Positions 46,741 through 57,793 are shown, counted from the stretch's first letter. The stretch: DNA of 64,000 nucleotides from Macrolepiota albuminosa (GCA_027475525.1 JAMWFC010000077.1:1054001-1118000), one strand, 5' to 3'. Notes: generated from the letters alone by a model not told the origin. Made by a program: numbers and translations.

Positions 46741-48178
46741 GCGATCCTGAAGTCACAGACCCAGCTGCAAACCTTGCAGATGCCACCGCAAATCCACCTC
46801 AGACCACATATGCTCTTATCGCAAGCACGCAGTTTGCCCCGGCAGCGGTTTATGACACTGCCTCGAACCCATTGGAATTGTACCTGTCCACTGTGGAGGC
46901 TAGTGCCTTCTCGCTATCAACTGTCAATGACGAGACACCTACGTATGCCGATTCTGGTGCCACCGACCACTGCTTTGTGAAACGGTCAGATTTTGAACAA
47001 TACCAAGCTTACCCCAATCCACACCGAGGTGTTTCAGCAAACTGTGGCGGTACATTTAACATTCTGGAAGAGGGGACTGTTAAGAGGATGGTCATGGTAA
47101 ACGGCCACACCTCACAGTTGGTATTCAAGTCTGCGCTGCACACACCAGATCTCGCTGCAAACCTAGTGTCAATTGGAAAATTTGATGATCTGGGGTTTTT
47201 GGTTGTGTTTAAGGGAGGAAAGGCCAACTTCACTGATCCCACTGGAAGAGTGTTCATGGTGGGGGAAAAGCGGAATCGTATGTATTTCCTGGACCTCCAT
47301 CCCAACACACATGCAGTACCCATCTCAGGGAAAGACCTTGCTACCTCCAGACATGATGGAAGATCACAACCTCCTAAGGTTCTTGTTGCAGCCTCTCTTG
47401 ACAAACCAGTCTCGATTGACGTATGGCATCGGCGGTTCGGACATGCAGGTATTCAGTCTATCCAGAGACTGAATGCAAAACAGTTAGTGGATGGGCTTCA
47501 AATCCAAAGCAAGTCATCTGCACCTGGCCAATGCAAAGATTGCATCTACGGATGACAGACCACATGACCCTACGACGGCACCTCTGAGGATGTAAAAATA
47601 GCAGGTGAGAAAGTGTATATTGACCTCTGGGGGCCAGCAACGGTTGCATCCTTGGGAGGTGCTCTGTACCTGATGGTGTTTACCAATGCAGGGTTGTCAC
47701 GGCTGCAAGGATCATACCTGACTAACAAAGCAAGCGAAACAACTCTTTTGGCCCTGACCAAGCAACAAACTGGAAACAAAGTCAAGATTATCCAGGTCAA
47801 TGGAGGTAGGGAGTGGGTGAACCAGCTATGGCACGAATACTGTCAGCAAACAGGGATCGCCCTCAGGCCCATGGTACCCTATGCACACGCACAGAATGGA
47901 GTAGTTGAGCGTTCCATTTGGACTATTTTTGATGGAGTCCGATGCCTACTTGCTGAGAGCAACCTTCCAAAGAGTCTCTGGGCTGAAGCAGTGGCGACTA
48001 TCATCTACACACAAAACCTCTTACCATTGACTCGCCACCCCGACATCATTCCGGAGGAGAAGTGGTCAGGGAAAAGGCAGGACGTTGGACACCTGCGCCT
48101 GTTTGGCTGTATTGGATATGCAAGGGTTCCTAAAGAATTGATAAGGTCCAAACTCGACCCATGATTGGTCAAGTACGT
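46741..48178 (+). pseudogene. Element D protease and integrase (first part of pol)
   Basis: In the frame of 46668-47555: TYADSGATDHCFV (retropepsin loop), then GAG-pre-integrase VWHRRFGHAGIQSIQRL and CKDCIYG. Two TGA codons (CGA expected) follow at about 47552 and 47564. The integrase core at 47613-48164 has VYIDLWGP (Asp), VNGGREWVN in place of DGG (Asp to Asn), and HAQNGVVERSI (Glu). After DP a further TGA (CGA expected) precedes KYV at 48169-48178, where E interrupts. Codons resume with MVGYSS after E. Confidence 0.85.
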
Positions 48179-49221
48179 TGATAGGCTTCTACTCGGACTG
48201 AGCGCATCAAGGGACATTATAGGCCGACCAACACTTGACACGCTAAAGGCTCTAGCGACCAGCCTTGGGTACAGAGCAGCCCTAGCGCGGGCGCTCTATG
48301 GCAAGACTTATCCATTCATCTCAATCACCCGTATCAGCCCCTCAGCGCACTCCACTCAGTTACTTTGAAGACCAAGAAGACTCAGGACTCATAGCGCTAG
48401 CATAACGGCGGGAGGTGACTCTGACCAAACCCCGATCAGTACTGGAAGGAGTTAGCAATTGGCGCTGTCAATCACCGAGGCACCTCAATCAGAAGTCTAA
48501 AAGAATCAATGACGACAAGACAGGATACACGCAGACCCGACATTTAAATTTATCAAAAGATGGTACAATGTTTAGCGCCGGAATTAGCGCTCACGGCGTC
48601 TGTCGAGGATTCCCCGACCATACCCCGGGACAGCATGGCCAATTAAATTACATCAAAAAGTGAGCAAACTCGTACCACTTCTAAGTAGTTTTAGAGTCGC
48701 CGTTGGTCGCCGTCACCCATGTGCTGCAGGTCGCCGTTGACAGGTGGCCGTTAGCTACAGTCACGAAGAGAGGCGCTAATTGGTAGCGCCGTCAATGGAC
48801 TTATTTTGGAAATAATGTAGCGCATAGTATAAAAACTAGCTACTTGCCATGTATATAGCAACGAATCGTAACCTCTTGAGCACCCAGTTACACTTAGCGT
48901 TCAAATCGCGCTAGCGTTGCCTGACTTCGCCACCAAGTTCGGCGCTAGCTTCGTCTATCTCGTCTTCGTCGTTTACGGTGCCACCTACGGGCACACTACG
49001 CTGCGCTATTCGTTTCTTTCTCTATAACTTCTCCTAAACTACGACGCTTACCACTTGCTAGGTAGCACCCGAGGCGCTATCGTCTAGCGCATCACCCTAT
49101 CACCTCTGCTCGAGCACACCGGGACCCTGCCGGGACTCCTCACAAACCCGTACGCCAGGCGCTGGAGACGGCGTTGTACTGCGTATACGTCCAGCGCACC
49201 CAACCACAGTTGGCGTCATCA
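48179..49221 (+). repeat. Element E 5' LTR (1043 bp)
   Basis: TGATAGGC to GTCATCA, with a TGAT/ATCA inverted terminus. TATAAAAACTAG at 48830-48841 is the probable promoter. The U5 part is rich in GGCGCTA/TAGCGCC words. Confidence 0.95.
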
Positions 49222-49224
49222 TTT

Positions 49225-49242
49225 TGGAGCCCACCGCGAGGG
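49225..49242 (+). promoter_or_regulatory. Element E primer binding site
   Basis: TGGAGCCCACCGCGAGGG lies three bases after the 5' LTR. TGG complements the CCA end of a tRNA; which tRNA cannot be decided here. Confidence 0.75.
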
Positions 49243-49300
49243 GTTCTATTGAGGCAGAATTCCGCCGGAAACTCGAGCCCAGCGACAGCGCCGCCTCCTG

Positions 49301-51898
49301 TTGGAGAGCGCGTTTGAGCAAACCTTAACTGAGTCACCACACTTACCAGGCGCGCTACCGAGGCAGACTTTAGATCAGGAGCTTGAAGCCGCTCCAGATA
49401 GCTTGGCTGAAAGCTTCTTCCCATTTTCCCGACCGTTTGAATACTTAGCAGGTGAAAACCATACACCGCTTACTCCTTTGGAAGAGCTGTCTAGGTCATT
49501 ATCGCCAGAACCTAGCGACTCAGAATTACCCGAGCCAGTACCAACTACAACTACGCCAAGCGAAACTACCACTAACACTACTATTCCCACCACGGCGTCG
49601 ACGCCAGCTAGTATGGAGCAAGCAAACACACCGCGTATGCCGCCAAGAAACCACTTCTCGTCGCCAAAATGGGACGAGACGAAACCTCGCGAGCTAACAC
49701 AGTATTTTCGAGAATTGGAATATTTATTACGCGACTGCCGAGTCACCGACAACACACAAATGAAAGAATACGCCGCCAGATACGTTTCCTACGATACCGC
49801 GGAATCCTGGACGGGACTGGATGAGTTTCAAGGATTAACACGAGAAGCGGTGCCAAGGTCGTTTACCTACGAGGAATGGAAAAAGGCGATCATTAAACTG
49901 TACCCTGGCGCTGAGGAATCCACGCGCTATACCGTCCTTGAAATCCAGAAACTGGTACAGGATACCTTCGCTACGGGCATTTATACACTAGGCACGCTAT
50001 CTACTTATTATCGAGATTTCCAGCGAATTGCAAGATGGCTAGTACAGAATGGCAAACTCTACCGGAACGAGGAACGGCGCTTATTTCAACAAGGCATTCC
50101 AACATCACTTTGGACTCGTATAGCTCGCCGCTTAGAAATTCTTAAGTCCGACCACCATCCTGAGGAACCCTACGATATAGAAGACGTTTTTGAGGCAGGT
50201 AAATGGATACTAAAAGGAACGGATACTGGCATCCCCTTCCAGCGACCTTCTAGCACTGATAACGGAGGAAAAGCGCCACCTGTTGCGGCGCCAGCACCTA
50301 GCGCGACTAACAATCAGGGAGGTTTTGTCAAGAAGGAGGATCTGGAAAACGCAGTCAACACGGCCGTCGCAAACGTTATGAGCAAATTGGAAACGTTAAT
50401 CTCGACCAGCCTTAATGCGCCACGAGGTAATATGCAATCCGGTCCTTGTCACTTCTGTGGTGAGGCAGGACATACGATGACTCGCGGACGCTGCGCTATC
50501 CTCGAACAATATCTACGCCAAGGAAGAGCACGTCGAGGCGCCGACGGGAAAATAGTCCTACCTTCCGGCGCTAACATCCCTCTATATCCTGAGCACCGAA
50601 CCTTCCAGGGGCGAATTGATGAATGGCACCGACGTAACCCTGGGAACTTAGCGACGGGCAATCTCAATAGTACGGCCGCGGCGGAGGCAGAAACAACTCC
50701 ACAACAGGCGCTAATTCATGAAGTACTCCAGCTTAACGCTGTTAGCGAGCGACCGACGTTGTCACGGGAGGAGAGGATCGAGACGTTGGAAAGGGAGCTA
50801 AAGTCGCTAAAGAATCAGGTTTTCGATGGTGTCGAGATTAAAAAGAGCAAGCAACCGTTAAAAGACTATAGACCTTCAGGCGCTACGACCGATCCAGCAC
50901 CGGCAAAGCCTTCGAATTCCAGTATCAACGACGACACACCTGATACGGCCAAAGCACCAGCTAGCACGGAACCGCCACTTCACCCGTATTCAGGACTTGC
51001 CGGTAACTATGCTCCGCCTATCAACCGAAACTTTGGGGCGCCAGACAAGCCAGCAGGAGGCTACCGACCAACGGCACCAATCTACGACATAGAAAAATCT
51101 AAGCAAGTATTCGATCGTATTATGAAAAGTCAAGTCACGATGTCGGTAGGGGAGCTATGCAGTGTGGCGCCAGACGTCAGGAATCAGATGCGTACAGCGG
51201 TAACCCCTCGACGGAACGTAGCTAACAATGTAACGGCGGTGGACGAATGCGACGACGCGCTACCTGGATTCGCGTACATAACCGAGACGGTCGCGTCGGA
51301 AATCAAAGAAGAGGCCGCGCCACCTAAAGAAGCTACGTCCATTGACCCGGTCGAAACTTACCTTAAATCGCTAAGATCTAGCGACGATCCCGCCGTCCTC
51401 ACTGTAGCCCAAGACTCTCACGCGATTCGCTCGATCATGTTGACAGTTGATGGAAAAAGCGAGATAGAGTCTATAGTGGACAGCGGATCACAGATTATTT
51501 CAATGGCTGCCGACGTCGCTAACGAGCTTGGCATCATTTACGACCCGACCATCATTCTTAATATGCAAAGCGCTAACGGCACGATTGATCGATCCTTGGG
51601 AATGGCTCGTAACGTGCCATGCGCTGTTGGCGATCTTACGTTTTATCTTCAAATACACATTCTTAGATCGCCCGCGTACGACTTATTATTAGGGAGGCCC
51701 TTTGACGTCTTAGCCCGATCAGTAGTCAAGACGACGTCTGAAGACGAAACGACGCTAACTATTAGCGACCCTAACTCAGGCGTCAGAAGAACGGTACCAA
51801 CATTTCCACGGGGGAAATTCCAGAAACCGGGACCGAGAAAGCGACCTTATGTTAGCGACGACCCTTGCGAGTGTTTTCCGGCGCCATCGAGGAGATGA
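49301..51898 (+). CDS. Element E Gag-protease protein (865 residues)
   Basis: A single open frame. After an acidic Ser/Thr/Pro-rich N-terminus (to about residue 125), the capsid-like part has helical sequence with Trp/Tyr residues. Then come a zinc knuckle CHFCGEAGHTMTRGRC (about residues 384-399; the last spacing is longer than the classical CCHC) and a coiled-coil-like Glu/Leu stretch near 500. At about residue 722 the retropepsin loop IESIVDSGSQIISMA follows, with a flap-like LLLGRPFDVLARS. So the protease is fused to Gag, not to Pol. Gag forms the particle and the protease matures it. The stop codon TGA (51896-51898) overlaps the next ATG at 51895. Confidence 0.9.
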   Translation: MESAFEQTLTESPHLPGALPRQTLDQELEAAPDSLAESFFPFSRPFEYLAGENHTPLTPLEELSRSLSPEPSDSELPEPVPTTTTPSETTTNTTIPTTASTPASMEQANTPRMPPRNHFSSPKWDETKPRELTQYFRELEYLLRDCRVTDNTQMKEYAARYVSYDTAESWTGLDEFQGLTREAVPRSFTYEEWKKAIIKLYPGAEESTRYTVLEIQKLVQDTFATGIYTLGTLSTYYRDFQRIARWLVQNGKLYRNEERRLFQQGIPTSLWTRIARRLEILKSDHHPEEPYDIEDVFEAGKWILKGTDTGIPFQRPSSTDNGGKAPPVAAPAPSATNNQGGFVKKEDLENAVNTAVANVMSKLETLISTSLNAPRGNMQSGPCHFCGEAGHTMTRGRCAILEQYLRQGRARRGADGKIVLPSGANIPLYPEHRTFQGRIDEWHRRNPGNLATGNLNSTAAAEAETTPQQALIHEVLQLNAVSERPTLSREERIETLERELKSLKNQVFDGVEIKKSKQPLKDYRPSGATTDPAPAKPSNSSINDDTPDTAKAPASTEPPLHPYSGLAGNYAPPINRNFGAPDKPAGGYRPTAPIYDIEKSKQVFDRIMKSQVTMSVGELCSVAPDVRNQMRTAVTPRRNVANNVTAVDECDDALPGFAYITETVASEIKEEAAPPKEATSIDPVETYLKSLRSSDDPAVLTVAQDSHAIRSIMLTVDGKSEIESIVDSGSQIISMAADVANELGIIYDPTIILNMQSANGTIDRSLGMARNVPCAVGDLTFYLQIHILRSPAYDLLLGRPFDVLARSVVKTTSEDETTLTISDPNSGVRRTVPTFPRGKFQKPGPRKRPYVSDDPCECFPAPSRR

Positions 51899-54800
51899 GT
51901 GATGGGGATCATGGAGATGAAGCGCTTATCTTGGACTATAACCATCGGACTGGGCAAGTAAATTTTATATCATATACCCCTTTAGCCCATGAAGTCTTGA
52001 ATTCTTCTTCGTCGCTTACTAGCGAAGCGTTATCCTACTTATACCTCACTGCGTCAGATATTACTGAAAACCTTTCAACAGACACTTATTTCGTTTCTAC
52101 TCCCAACTCTAAAGAATCTTTGACACCAGGTTTCGCTAGAAACCATGACTCTATTTATAATACGTTTGCTAACAATAGTACCCCTAAGCGCAAAGGGGTT
52201 CAGGTCAAGAAGAAATATAAACCCGTAGCGCTTAAAACGAAGCCGGTAGCAAGCGCCGTACCCGAGGAATTTCGCATCGAAAGAAAAATAATAGGCGACC
52301 CTTTGGCTACCCTGCCAAAACTCGATCCGAACCCGCCACCCTTTAAGCCTACAGGACGATTTACAGAAGAACGAAAGGCGCTATTTCTTAGCGCCCACGA
52401 TACCGGCTTCCTCTCGACGGAGGAGATGAACGTACTAGTCGACATCATGCAAAAACAGAATGAGGCTTTTGCATGGGAGGACTCAGAACGCGGTAAACTT
52501 AGAACTGACTTCTTTCCACCAGTGGTCATCCCAACCATACCGCACGTACCCTGGACTGAACATAACCGACCCATACCCCCGGGCATCGAAGCCGAAGTCT
52601 GCCAAATTATTCGCTCCAAGATAGCGGCAGGTGTATACGAGCCTTCTAATTCGGCCTACCGCTCGAGGTGGTTCTGCGTACTAAAGAAAAACGGGAAGCT
52701 ACGTATAGTTCACAGCCTAGAACCGCTAAACAAAGTCACCATTCGTCATTCAGGGGTACCGCCATTTCCCGATCACGTCGCTGAATCTTTCGCGGGACGA
52801 ATATGTGGCGCTACCCTGGATTTGTACGTAGGCTACGACGAGCGCTTAATCCATCCTTCCTCTCGCGACTTGACGACATTCCAAACACCGTTTGGGGCGC
52901 TACGACTAGTCACACTTCCTATGGGATGGACAAACTCGGTACCGATATTTCACGACGATATTACGTTTATCCTACAGCCCGAAATACCCCACCATGTGCT
53001 CAGTTTCATAGACGACGTAGGAGTTAAAGGCCCGAAGGATTGGCGATTGGTGGATGGCAAGCCCGAAGTTCACCCGGATAACCCTAATATTCGCATGGCG
53101 CTATGGGAATTCTTTCAACTGGTTAACCGAGTACTTCAGCGCATGAAGTATAGTGGCGGGACGTTTTCAGGGCACAAGCTCGTTCTTTGCGCACCGCAGT
53201 TTAAAATTTTGGGGCACGTTTGCACGCCAGAAGGCAGGATTCCAGAAAAGAGCCGATTAGCGCTGTTGGAGAAGTGGGGGGTCTGTCATAACCTCTCGGA
53301 AGTTCGCGCGTTCTTGGGCACTGTAGGGGTGCTGCGCATGTTCATACACCATTTTTCTCATCGCGCAAACGCCCTTAATCGCCTAACCCGTTCAGGGGTC
53401 CCCTTCGAATTCGGACCCGATCAAATCAATGCCCAGAAGGACTTAGTAAAGGCGCTACAGGAAGCGCAACCATTGGTACCCATTGACTATACTACCGCCG
53501 ATCCCGTTATACTTGCTGTTGACACATCATATATCGCCGTTGGCTTCTTCTTGTGCCAGTGTGATAGCGCGAACCGAAAAATCAGGCGCTACAATCGTTT
53601 CGGATCGATTACCCTTAACGACCGAGAATCGCGCTACAGTCAGCCCAAGCTCGAGTTATATGGCTTGTTTCGATCGTTTCAGGCGCTGCGCATGTACCTC
53701 ATTGGGGTACGAAATCTGATTGTCGAGGTCGACGCGCGTTACATCAAGGGAATGCTCCAGAACCCTGATATTCAGCCGTCGGCCAGTATGAACCGCTGGG
53801 TAGTAGCGATATTAATGTTTCACTTCGAGTTAGTACACGTCAGAAGTGCATTCCACGGGCCGGACGGATTATCTAGGCGACCCAGACAACCGGAAGATGA
53901 AGCGCTAGACGATAGCGACAACGATGTATTTGACGACTGGATCGATCGATTGCATGGTTTCGTGCATATCATTCAGCTGCCTATTCCGGCGCTTCGCGAA
54001 GACCAACCAGTTTCAAATTGGCTTCACCCTATTGTTCCGTACCAGCCCCGACCATATCAGGCATCATCAACTTTTTACACGGCCAGTATCTATAACGTCG
54101 CTAAGCCATCTAACGATCTAAAGATAGTTGAGGAACCAAGACCCTTGCGGGAAGACAGTCATAACTTACCATATTCGGCGGTACCTCGAAGCGCCAAAGC
54201 TAAGTCAGAAGATCAGCGAGTTGGCCAGGTTAGGAAGTGGCTACAGGATTTGCGACGACCATCAGACCTTTCGGATACGGAATACGCCACCTTCATTCGA
54301 TACGCGACGACCTTCTTTATAGTGGAAAACCGACTTTGGCGACGAAATAGAGATGGCGCCCACAAGCTAGTAATTAAACCGGACAATCGAATTAGAGTTC
54401 TACGCGCTATGCACGATGACTTGGGACACCGTGGACTTTACGCAACCAGAGCGAACCTTTTGGAGCGCTTTTGGTGGCCTCAAGTTAGCGCCGATATTGC
54501 GTGGTATATTCGCACTTGTCATCTCTGTCAAATCCAGCAGACACGTCAGGTTCTTATTCCCCCAACAGTAGCGACCCCAGCGCCGCTATTTGGAAAAATA
54601 TATGTCGACACCATGCACATGCCCAAGTCAGGGCGCTACAAGTATATCATTCAAGGAAGGTGTTCCTTGGTACATTGGCCGGAGTTCCGTATGCTCCAAC
54701 GGGAAAATACAGACGCTATAGCTAAGTGGCTCTTTGAGGACGTTATCTGCAGATGGGGAGCCCTTCACGAGATCGTCACAGACAATGGAGCGCCAATAGT

Positions 54801-55575
54801 TAAGGCGCTCACTTATCTTGCCAAGAAGTACAACATTCAACACATACGGGTTTCTGGTTACAACAAGCGCGCCAACGGAATCGTAGAAAGGCCTCATTTC
54901 GACGTTCGACAGGCGCTATTTAAGGCGGTCGATGGTGACGAAAGTCGCTGGAGCGAAGCGACTTATTCGGTCTTCTGGTCGGAGAGGGTTACCGTACGAA
55001 AAAGGATGGGTTGTTCACCCTACTACGCGGCGACAGGCACCCATCCACTCCTCCCGGCCGACATAGTGGAAGCTACTTACTTACAGCCACCCCCGAATTC
55101 GATACTATCTTCCACCGACATGATTGCTAGGCGCGCTATAGACTTACAGCGACGCATGGAGGATCTCGAGCGCTTACACGAAGTAGTATTTCAAACTAGA
55201 CGACAAGCTGCGCTACGATTTGAAAGCGAGCACAGCGCCACGATTAGAGACTACAACTTCACCTCTGGCGCCCTCGTACTAATGCGCAACTCAAAGATCG
55301 AAGTTACCCATAACAAAAAGATGCGACCTCGGTATCTGGGACCCCTAATAGTGGTTTCCCGCAATAGGGGAGGCGCCTATGTACTCTGCGAGTTGGACGG
55401 CTCAGTTTTGCATCGACCAGTAGCGGCGTTTCGACTCATCCCCTACTTAGCGCGGGAACACATTCCCTTACCTTCGTCGGCGCTGGACATTGACACGGCT
55501 AAGCTACGAGAACTGGAAGAAACGGAGTTAGTGGATGATGACGAGACCCCTGTTGAAGACGACGAAGAACAGTAA
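51895..55575 (+). CDS. Element E Pol: reverse transcriptase, RNase H, integrase (1226 residues from the overlapping ATG)
   Basis: Frame is -1 to gag. It is open from 51865, and the ATG at 51895 overlaps the gag TGA as ATGA. RT: SRWFCVLKKNGKLRIVHSL, GATLDLYVGYDERL, LPMGWTNSVPIFHDDI and the active site SFIDDVGVKG (F-x-DD in place of Y-x-DD, usual in this Agaricomycete clade). RNase H: LAVDTSYIAVGFFL and EVDARYIKGML. Integrase: HDDLGHRG then CHLCQ (zinc domain), YVDTMHM, IVTDNGAP and NGIVERPHFD (DDE), then a C-terminal GPL-type segment. No chromodomain. All catalytic residues are present, so the protein may work. Confidence 0.92.
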   Translation: MSDGDHGDEALILDYNHRTGQVNFISYTPLAHEVLNSSSSLTSEALSYLYLTASDITENLSTDTYFVSTPNSKESLTPGFARNHDSIYNTFANNSTPKRKGVQVKKKYKPVALKTKPVASAVPEEFRIERKIIGDPLATLPKLDPNPPPFKPTGRFTEERKALFLSAHDTGFLSTEEMNVLVDIMQKQNEAFAWEDSERGKLRTDFFPPVVIPTIPHVPWTEHNRPIPPGIEAEVCQIIRSKIAAGVYEPSNSAYRSRWFCVLKKNGKLRIVHSLEPLNKVTIRHSGVPPFPDHVAESFAGRICGATLDLYVGYDERLIHPSSRDLTTFQTPFGALRLVTLPMGWTNSVPIFHDDITFILQPEIPHHVLSFIDDVGVKGPKDWRLVDGKPEVHPDNPNIRMALWEFFQLVNRVLQRMKYSGGTFSGHKLVLCAPQFKILGHVCTPEGRIPEKSRLALLEKWGVCHNLSEVRAFLGTVGVLRMFIHHFSHRANALNRLTRSGVPFEFGPDQINAQKDLVKALQEAQPLVPIDYTTADPVILAVDTSYIAVGFFLCQCDSANRKIRRYNRFGSITLNDRESRYSQPKLELYGLFRSFQALRMYLIGVRNLIVEVDARYIKGMLQNPDIQPSASMNRWVVAILMFHFELVHVRSAFHGPDGLSRRPRQPEDEALDDSDNDVFDDWIDRLHGFVHIIQLPIPALREDQPVSNWLHPIVPYQPRPYQASSTFYTASIYNVAKPSNDLKIVEEPRPLREDSHNLPYSAVPRSAKAKSEDQRVGQVRKWLQDLRRPSDLSDTEYATFIRYATTFFIVENRLWRRNRDGAHKLVIKPDNRIRVLRAMHDDLGHRGLYATRANLLERFWWPQVSADIAWYIRTCHLCQIQQTRQVLIPPTVATPAPLFGKIYVDTMHMPKSGRYKYIIQGRCSLVHWPEFRMLQRENTDAIAKWLFEDVICRWGALHEIVTDNGAPIVKALTYLAKKYNIQHIRVSGYNKRANGIVERPHFDVRQALFKAVDGDESRWSEATYSVFWSERVTVRKRMGCSPYYAATGTHPLLPADIVEATYLQPPPNSILSSTDMIARRAIDLQRRMEDLERLHEVVFQTRRQAALRFESEHSATIRDYNFTSGALVLMRNSKIEVTHNKKMRPRYLGPLIVVSRNRGGAYVLCELDGSVLHRPVAAFRLIPYLAREHIPLPSSALDIDTAKLRELEETELVDDDETPVEDDEEQ

Positions 55576-55715
55576 AGGAAGGCGAAGGACGAGGCGCTAG
55601 GTGTTAGCGCCCCCGTTAAGTAAACTTAGGTCATGTCTCCCTTTCGGAAGGTATGTTGGACGACATAAATAGCTATGGTACAGGCGAGAACACAAGATCA
55701 ACTACGGTTACTACG
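55576..55715 (+). other. Element E spacer after pol
   Basis: Short sequence between the pol stop and the end of antisense gene 3; no ORF. Confidence 0.5.
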
Positions 55716-56517
55716 TTACGAGCTACGCTGAAGAAGACCGGCGACGAGAACCTCGGACCCGCTCCCTGGGCCGCCTAAAGGAGGGAGGATCGCCTGTAGG
55801 AGGAAGAGGGGCGCCTGGTGTAGGCACCGGAGTGTTCGAACCCTGGGCCGCCTAAAGGAGGGAGGATCGCCTGTAGGAGGAAGAGGGGCGCCTGGTGTAG
55901 GCACCGGAGTGTTCGAAGGCGGCGCGTTGTGAAATACGGCGGGAGGAATGCAGGATGAAGGTACGGGAGCGCTAGAGTTGGCGCAGGAGGAGCGCCTGGA
56001 GGAGGGGCAGCGAGTTCGGGGGAAAGGTCCCACTCCTCGTAGGAGGGCTGAAGCGAAGGCGGGAAAGGAAAGACCACGCGGTCGAGGACTGCCCTACGGG
56101 CACGGGACTCAACCAGGAGCGGAAGGGGAAGCCATGAAAGGCTCTTGGCAACGGCATGGAATTAGCAACCCAAGGTCAAAAGGAAAGAACTATGGACTAA
56201 CCAAACTACCGGTCTCCCGAAGAAGGCTTGCCAAACTTGCTGCGCTAGGCGTAATAGTCGACTGCGAACACATGAGCAACGAACAAGATACGCGCTAACA
56301 GGAGGCGAACCGTGACCAGAGACTCATCCTGGTCTATCATCCATTCGGTGGAGACGTCCAACAGGATGCGATATCGGCGCACCAGGGTCATGGTATTTCC
56401 GTTTTCATGAGGGAAGCCCCCCGTAGGCATAATAGCCAGGAAATGTTCAATACGATCCAAGATCGCGGGGCGGTAAGGAAGTTCCGGATCTGGGAGAAGT
56501 ATGGAGGGTGCTTGCAT
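55716..56517 (-). CDS. Element E antisense gene 3, at least three exons, unknown function
   Basis: Minus-strand exon 1 is 56517-56300 (MQAPSILLPDPELPYRP...), intron 56299-56262 (GTTAGC...CGCAG), exon 2 from 56261 (LRLLRLAQQVWQAFFGRP). A further GT-AG intron of about 70 nt then leads in phase to exon 3 (VVFPFPPSLQPSYEEWDLSP, then Ala/Pro-rich). The end near 55716 is uncertain because a 77-bp duplication (55764-55917) lies there and two frames are open. The segment RIEHFLAIMPTGGFPHENG matches RVTSFLHHYPTGSVPELDD of antisense gene 2, so the two are paralogues. No domain recognised. Confidence 0.5.
55764..55917. repeat. Exact 77-bp tandem duplication 8
   Basis: 55764-55840 is repeated at 55841-55917, in the Pro-rich end of antisense gene 3. 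Confidence 0.92.
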
Positions 56518-56900
56518 GATAAAATACTAACGAACTTAAGGGCGGCAGAGCCCATAAAATATCTCTAGCTACTTGCAGGGTCGCAGCGACTTAGGAACTT
56601 TTACATGGGCGAAACAATCACGAGGGGAGGGGGCGACAACAACGATGCAATTAATATACGACGACATTGGAAATCAAGAATCTAAAATCTGTCAGTTCTG
56701 TGGCGCTACGGAGAAGGGAAGATCACCTTACATAAACGACATGGGAGGCGGAAGCAAATCAAGGAGCGGGCAACAGGAGGAGACGCGCCCCGTCAGAGGG
56801 GCCACGAAAGAGGCGACCACCGGTAGAAGAACGAGGAGACTGGTGAAGAAGGCGCGGTTAGACAGGAAAAGAAAGGAGTAACGGGGTAAGGACAGACGGA
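56518..56900 (-). other. Element E: antisense gene 3 upstream region and possible later exons of gene 2
   Basis: GC-rich sequence with open stretches on both strands (a plus-strand ORF at 56573-56881 has a basic Arg/Lys-rich end). On the minus strand it may contain the last exons of antisense gene 2. I cannot settle the splicing. Confidence 0.35.
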
Positions 56901-57271
56901 CCAGATAGTGGCTTTCTTCCAGCAGCAGCTCAAGACGCTCTCGCGTGGAGGTGGGAGGAATTTGCTTTAATTAGCGACTGTCAGCAAAGAAGAGGGCGAA
57001 AAAGGCAGGAGCGCACCTGAAAAATGCGACTCCAGGCCTTCTCCATACCGAACTGCATCAGAGGTTTGCTATCCGACCAGATCTCACAGGCCGCACGCAG
57101 CAACTGGCAGCGACGACTTAATTCGAGGACGCCATCGTCCAGTTCTGGCACGCTGCCAGTAGGATAGTGGTGAAGGAAAGAGGTGACACGCTCTAGGAAA
57201 GTGGGAGGGTCCATCATGACGTGAGCACGATCACAGCGGGGAGTCCACACCAGGCCGGTCGGGCTGGTCAT
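56901..57271 (-). CDS. Element E antisense gene 2, unknown function (first exons)
   Basis: Minus-strand exon 1 runs from 57271 to about 57017 (MTSPTGLVWTPRCDRAHVMM..., 85 codons ending WSRIFQ). A GTGCGC donor follows and a plausible acceptor (attaaag) leads in phase to QIPPTSTRERLELLLEESHY near 56965. TATAAAT lies about 40 nt upstream of the ATG. The region RVTSFLHHYPTG...LSRRCQLLRAACEIW is paralogous to antisense gene 3. No known domain. The 3' end is not determined. Confidence 0.5.
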
Positions 57272-57793
57272 CGCGAAGACTGATGAGATCCAGTTGATGC
57301 ATATGCAATTTATAGGACACGGCTAGAGTTAGAACGGCGACAGCGTGGGAGGACGTTTCACAAAGAACGAGGACCCTGACGAAGATACTAGCCAATGAGA
57401 GGCGCTTGACTCATGGTTGGATCGCGCAGAAAGGAAATCGCCATTCTAGACCTAGCGCTTATGCTCACCATCACCGAATAGCCACAAAGCGATCACTGGT
57501 TTTCTATTTCTTTATACGCGTTACTTCTTACATGGATCCGCTTATTTATTTACAGACAGTTCCTATTTTCTACTTAGGCTGGCGCGGTAATGGCTATTGG
57601 GCCGCGCCGGCAACAGGGGTTTTTGCGCCATGATGATCTACTGAGCGTTTCCCCTTTTTACTTATTTTCTTTTGATTACTTACAAACTGACGATTTGAAG
57701 CCAAGGGAAGCGTTTATTATAGGATCACATACTACAAAGTTCGTATCAAAAAGACTAAGTCCATAAAAGTTTAAAAGCGCTAAGGGTCGGCAA
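57272..57793. other. Element E spacer between antisense genes 1 and 2
   Basis: No gene. The stretch 57500-57760 is AT-richer than the rest of E and may hold the 3' end of antisense gene 1. Confidence 0.4.

Noticed and set aside
48165..48663. ORFs in the element E 5' LTR (and the same ones in the 3' LTR)
   Set aside because: They lie wholly within the LTR, cross the U3/R part, and are repeated only because the LTR is repeated.
49375..49755. Minus-strand ORF opposite gag of element E
   Set aside because: Shadow of the gag frame; Val/Ser-rich composition is the complement of the Thr/Pro-rich gag N-terminus. Unlike the antisense genes at 55716-60383 it has no promoter or intron structure.
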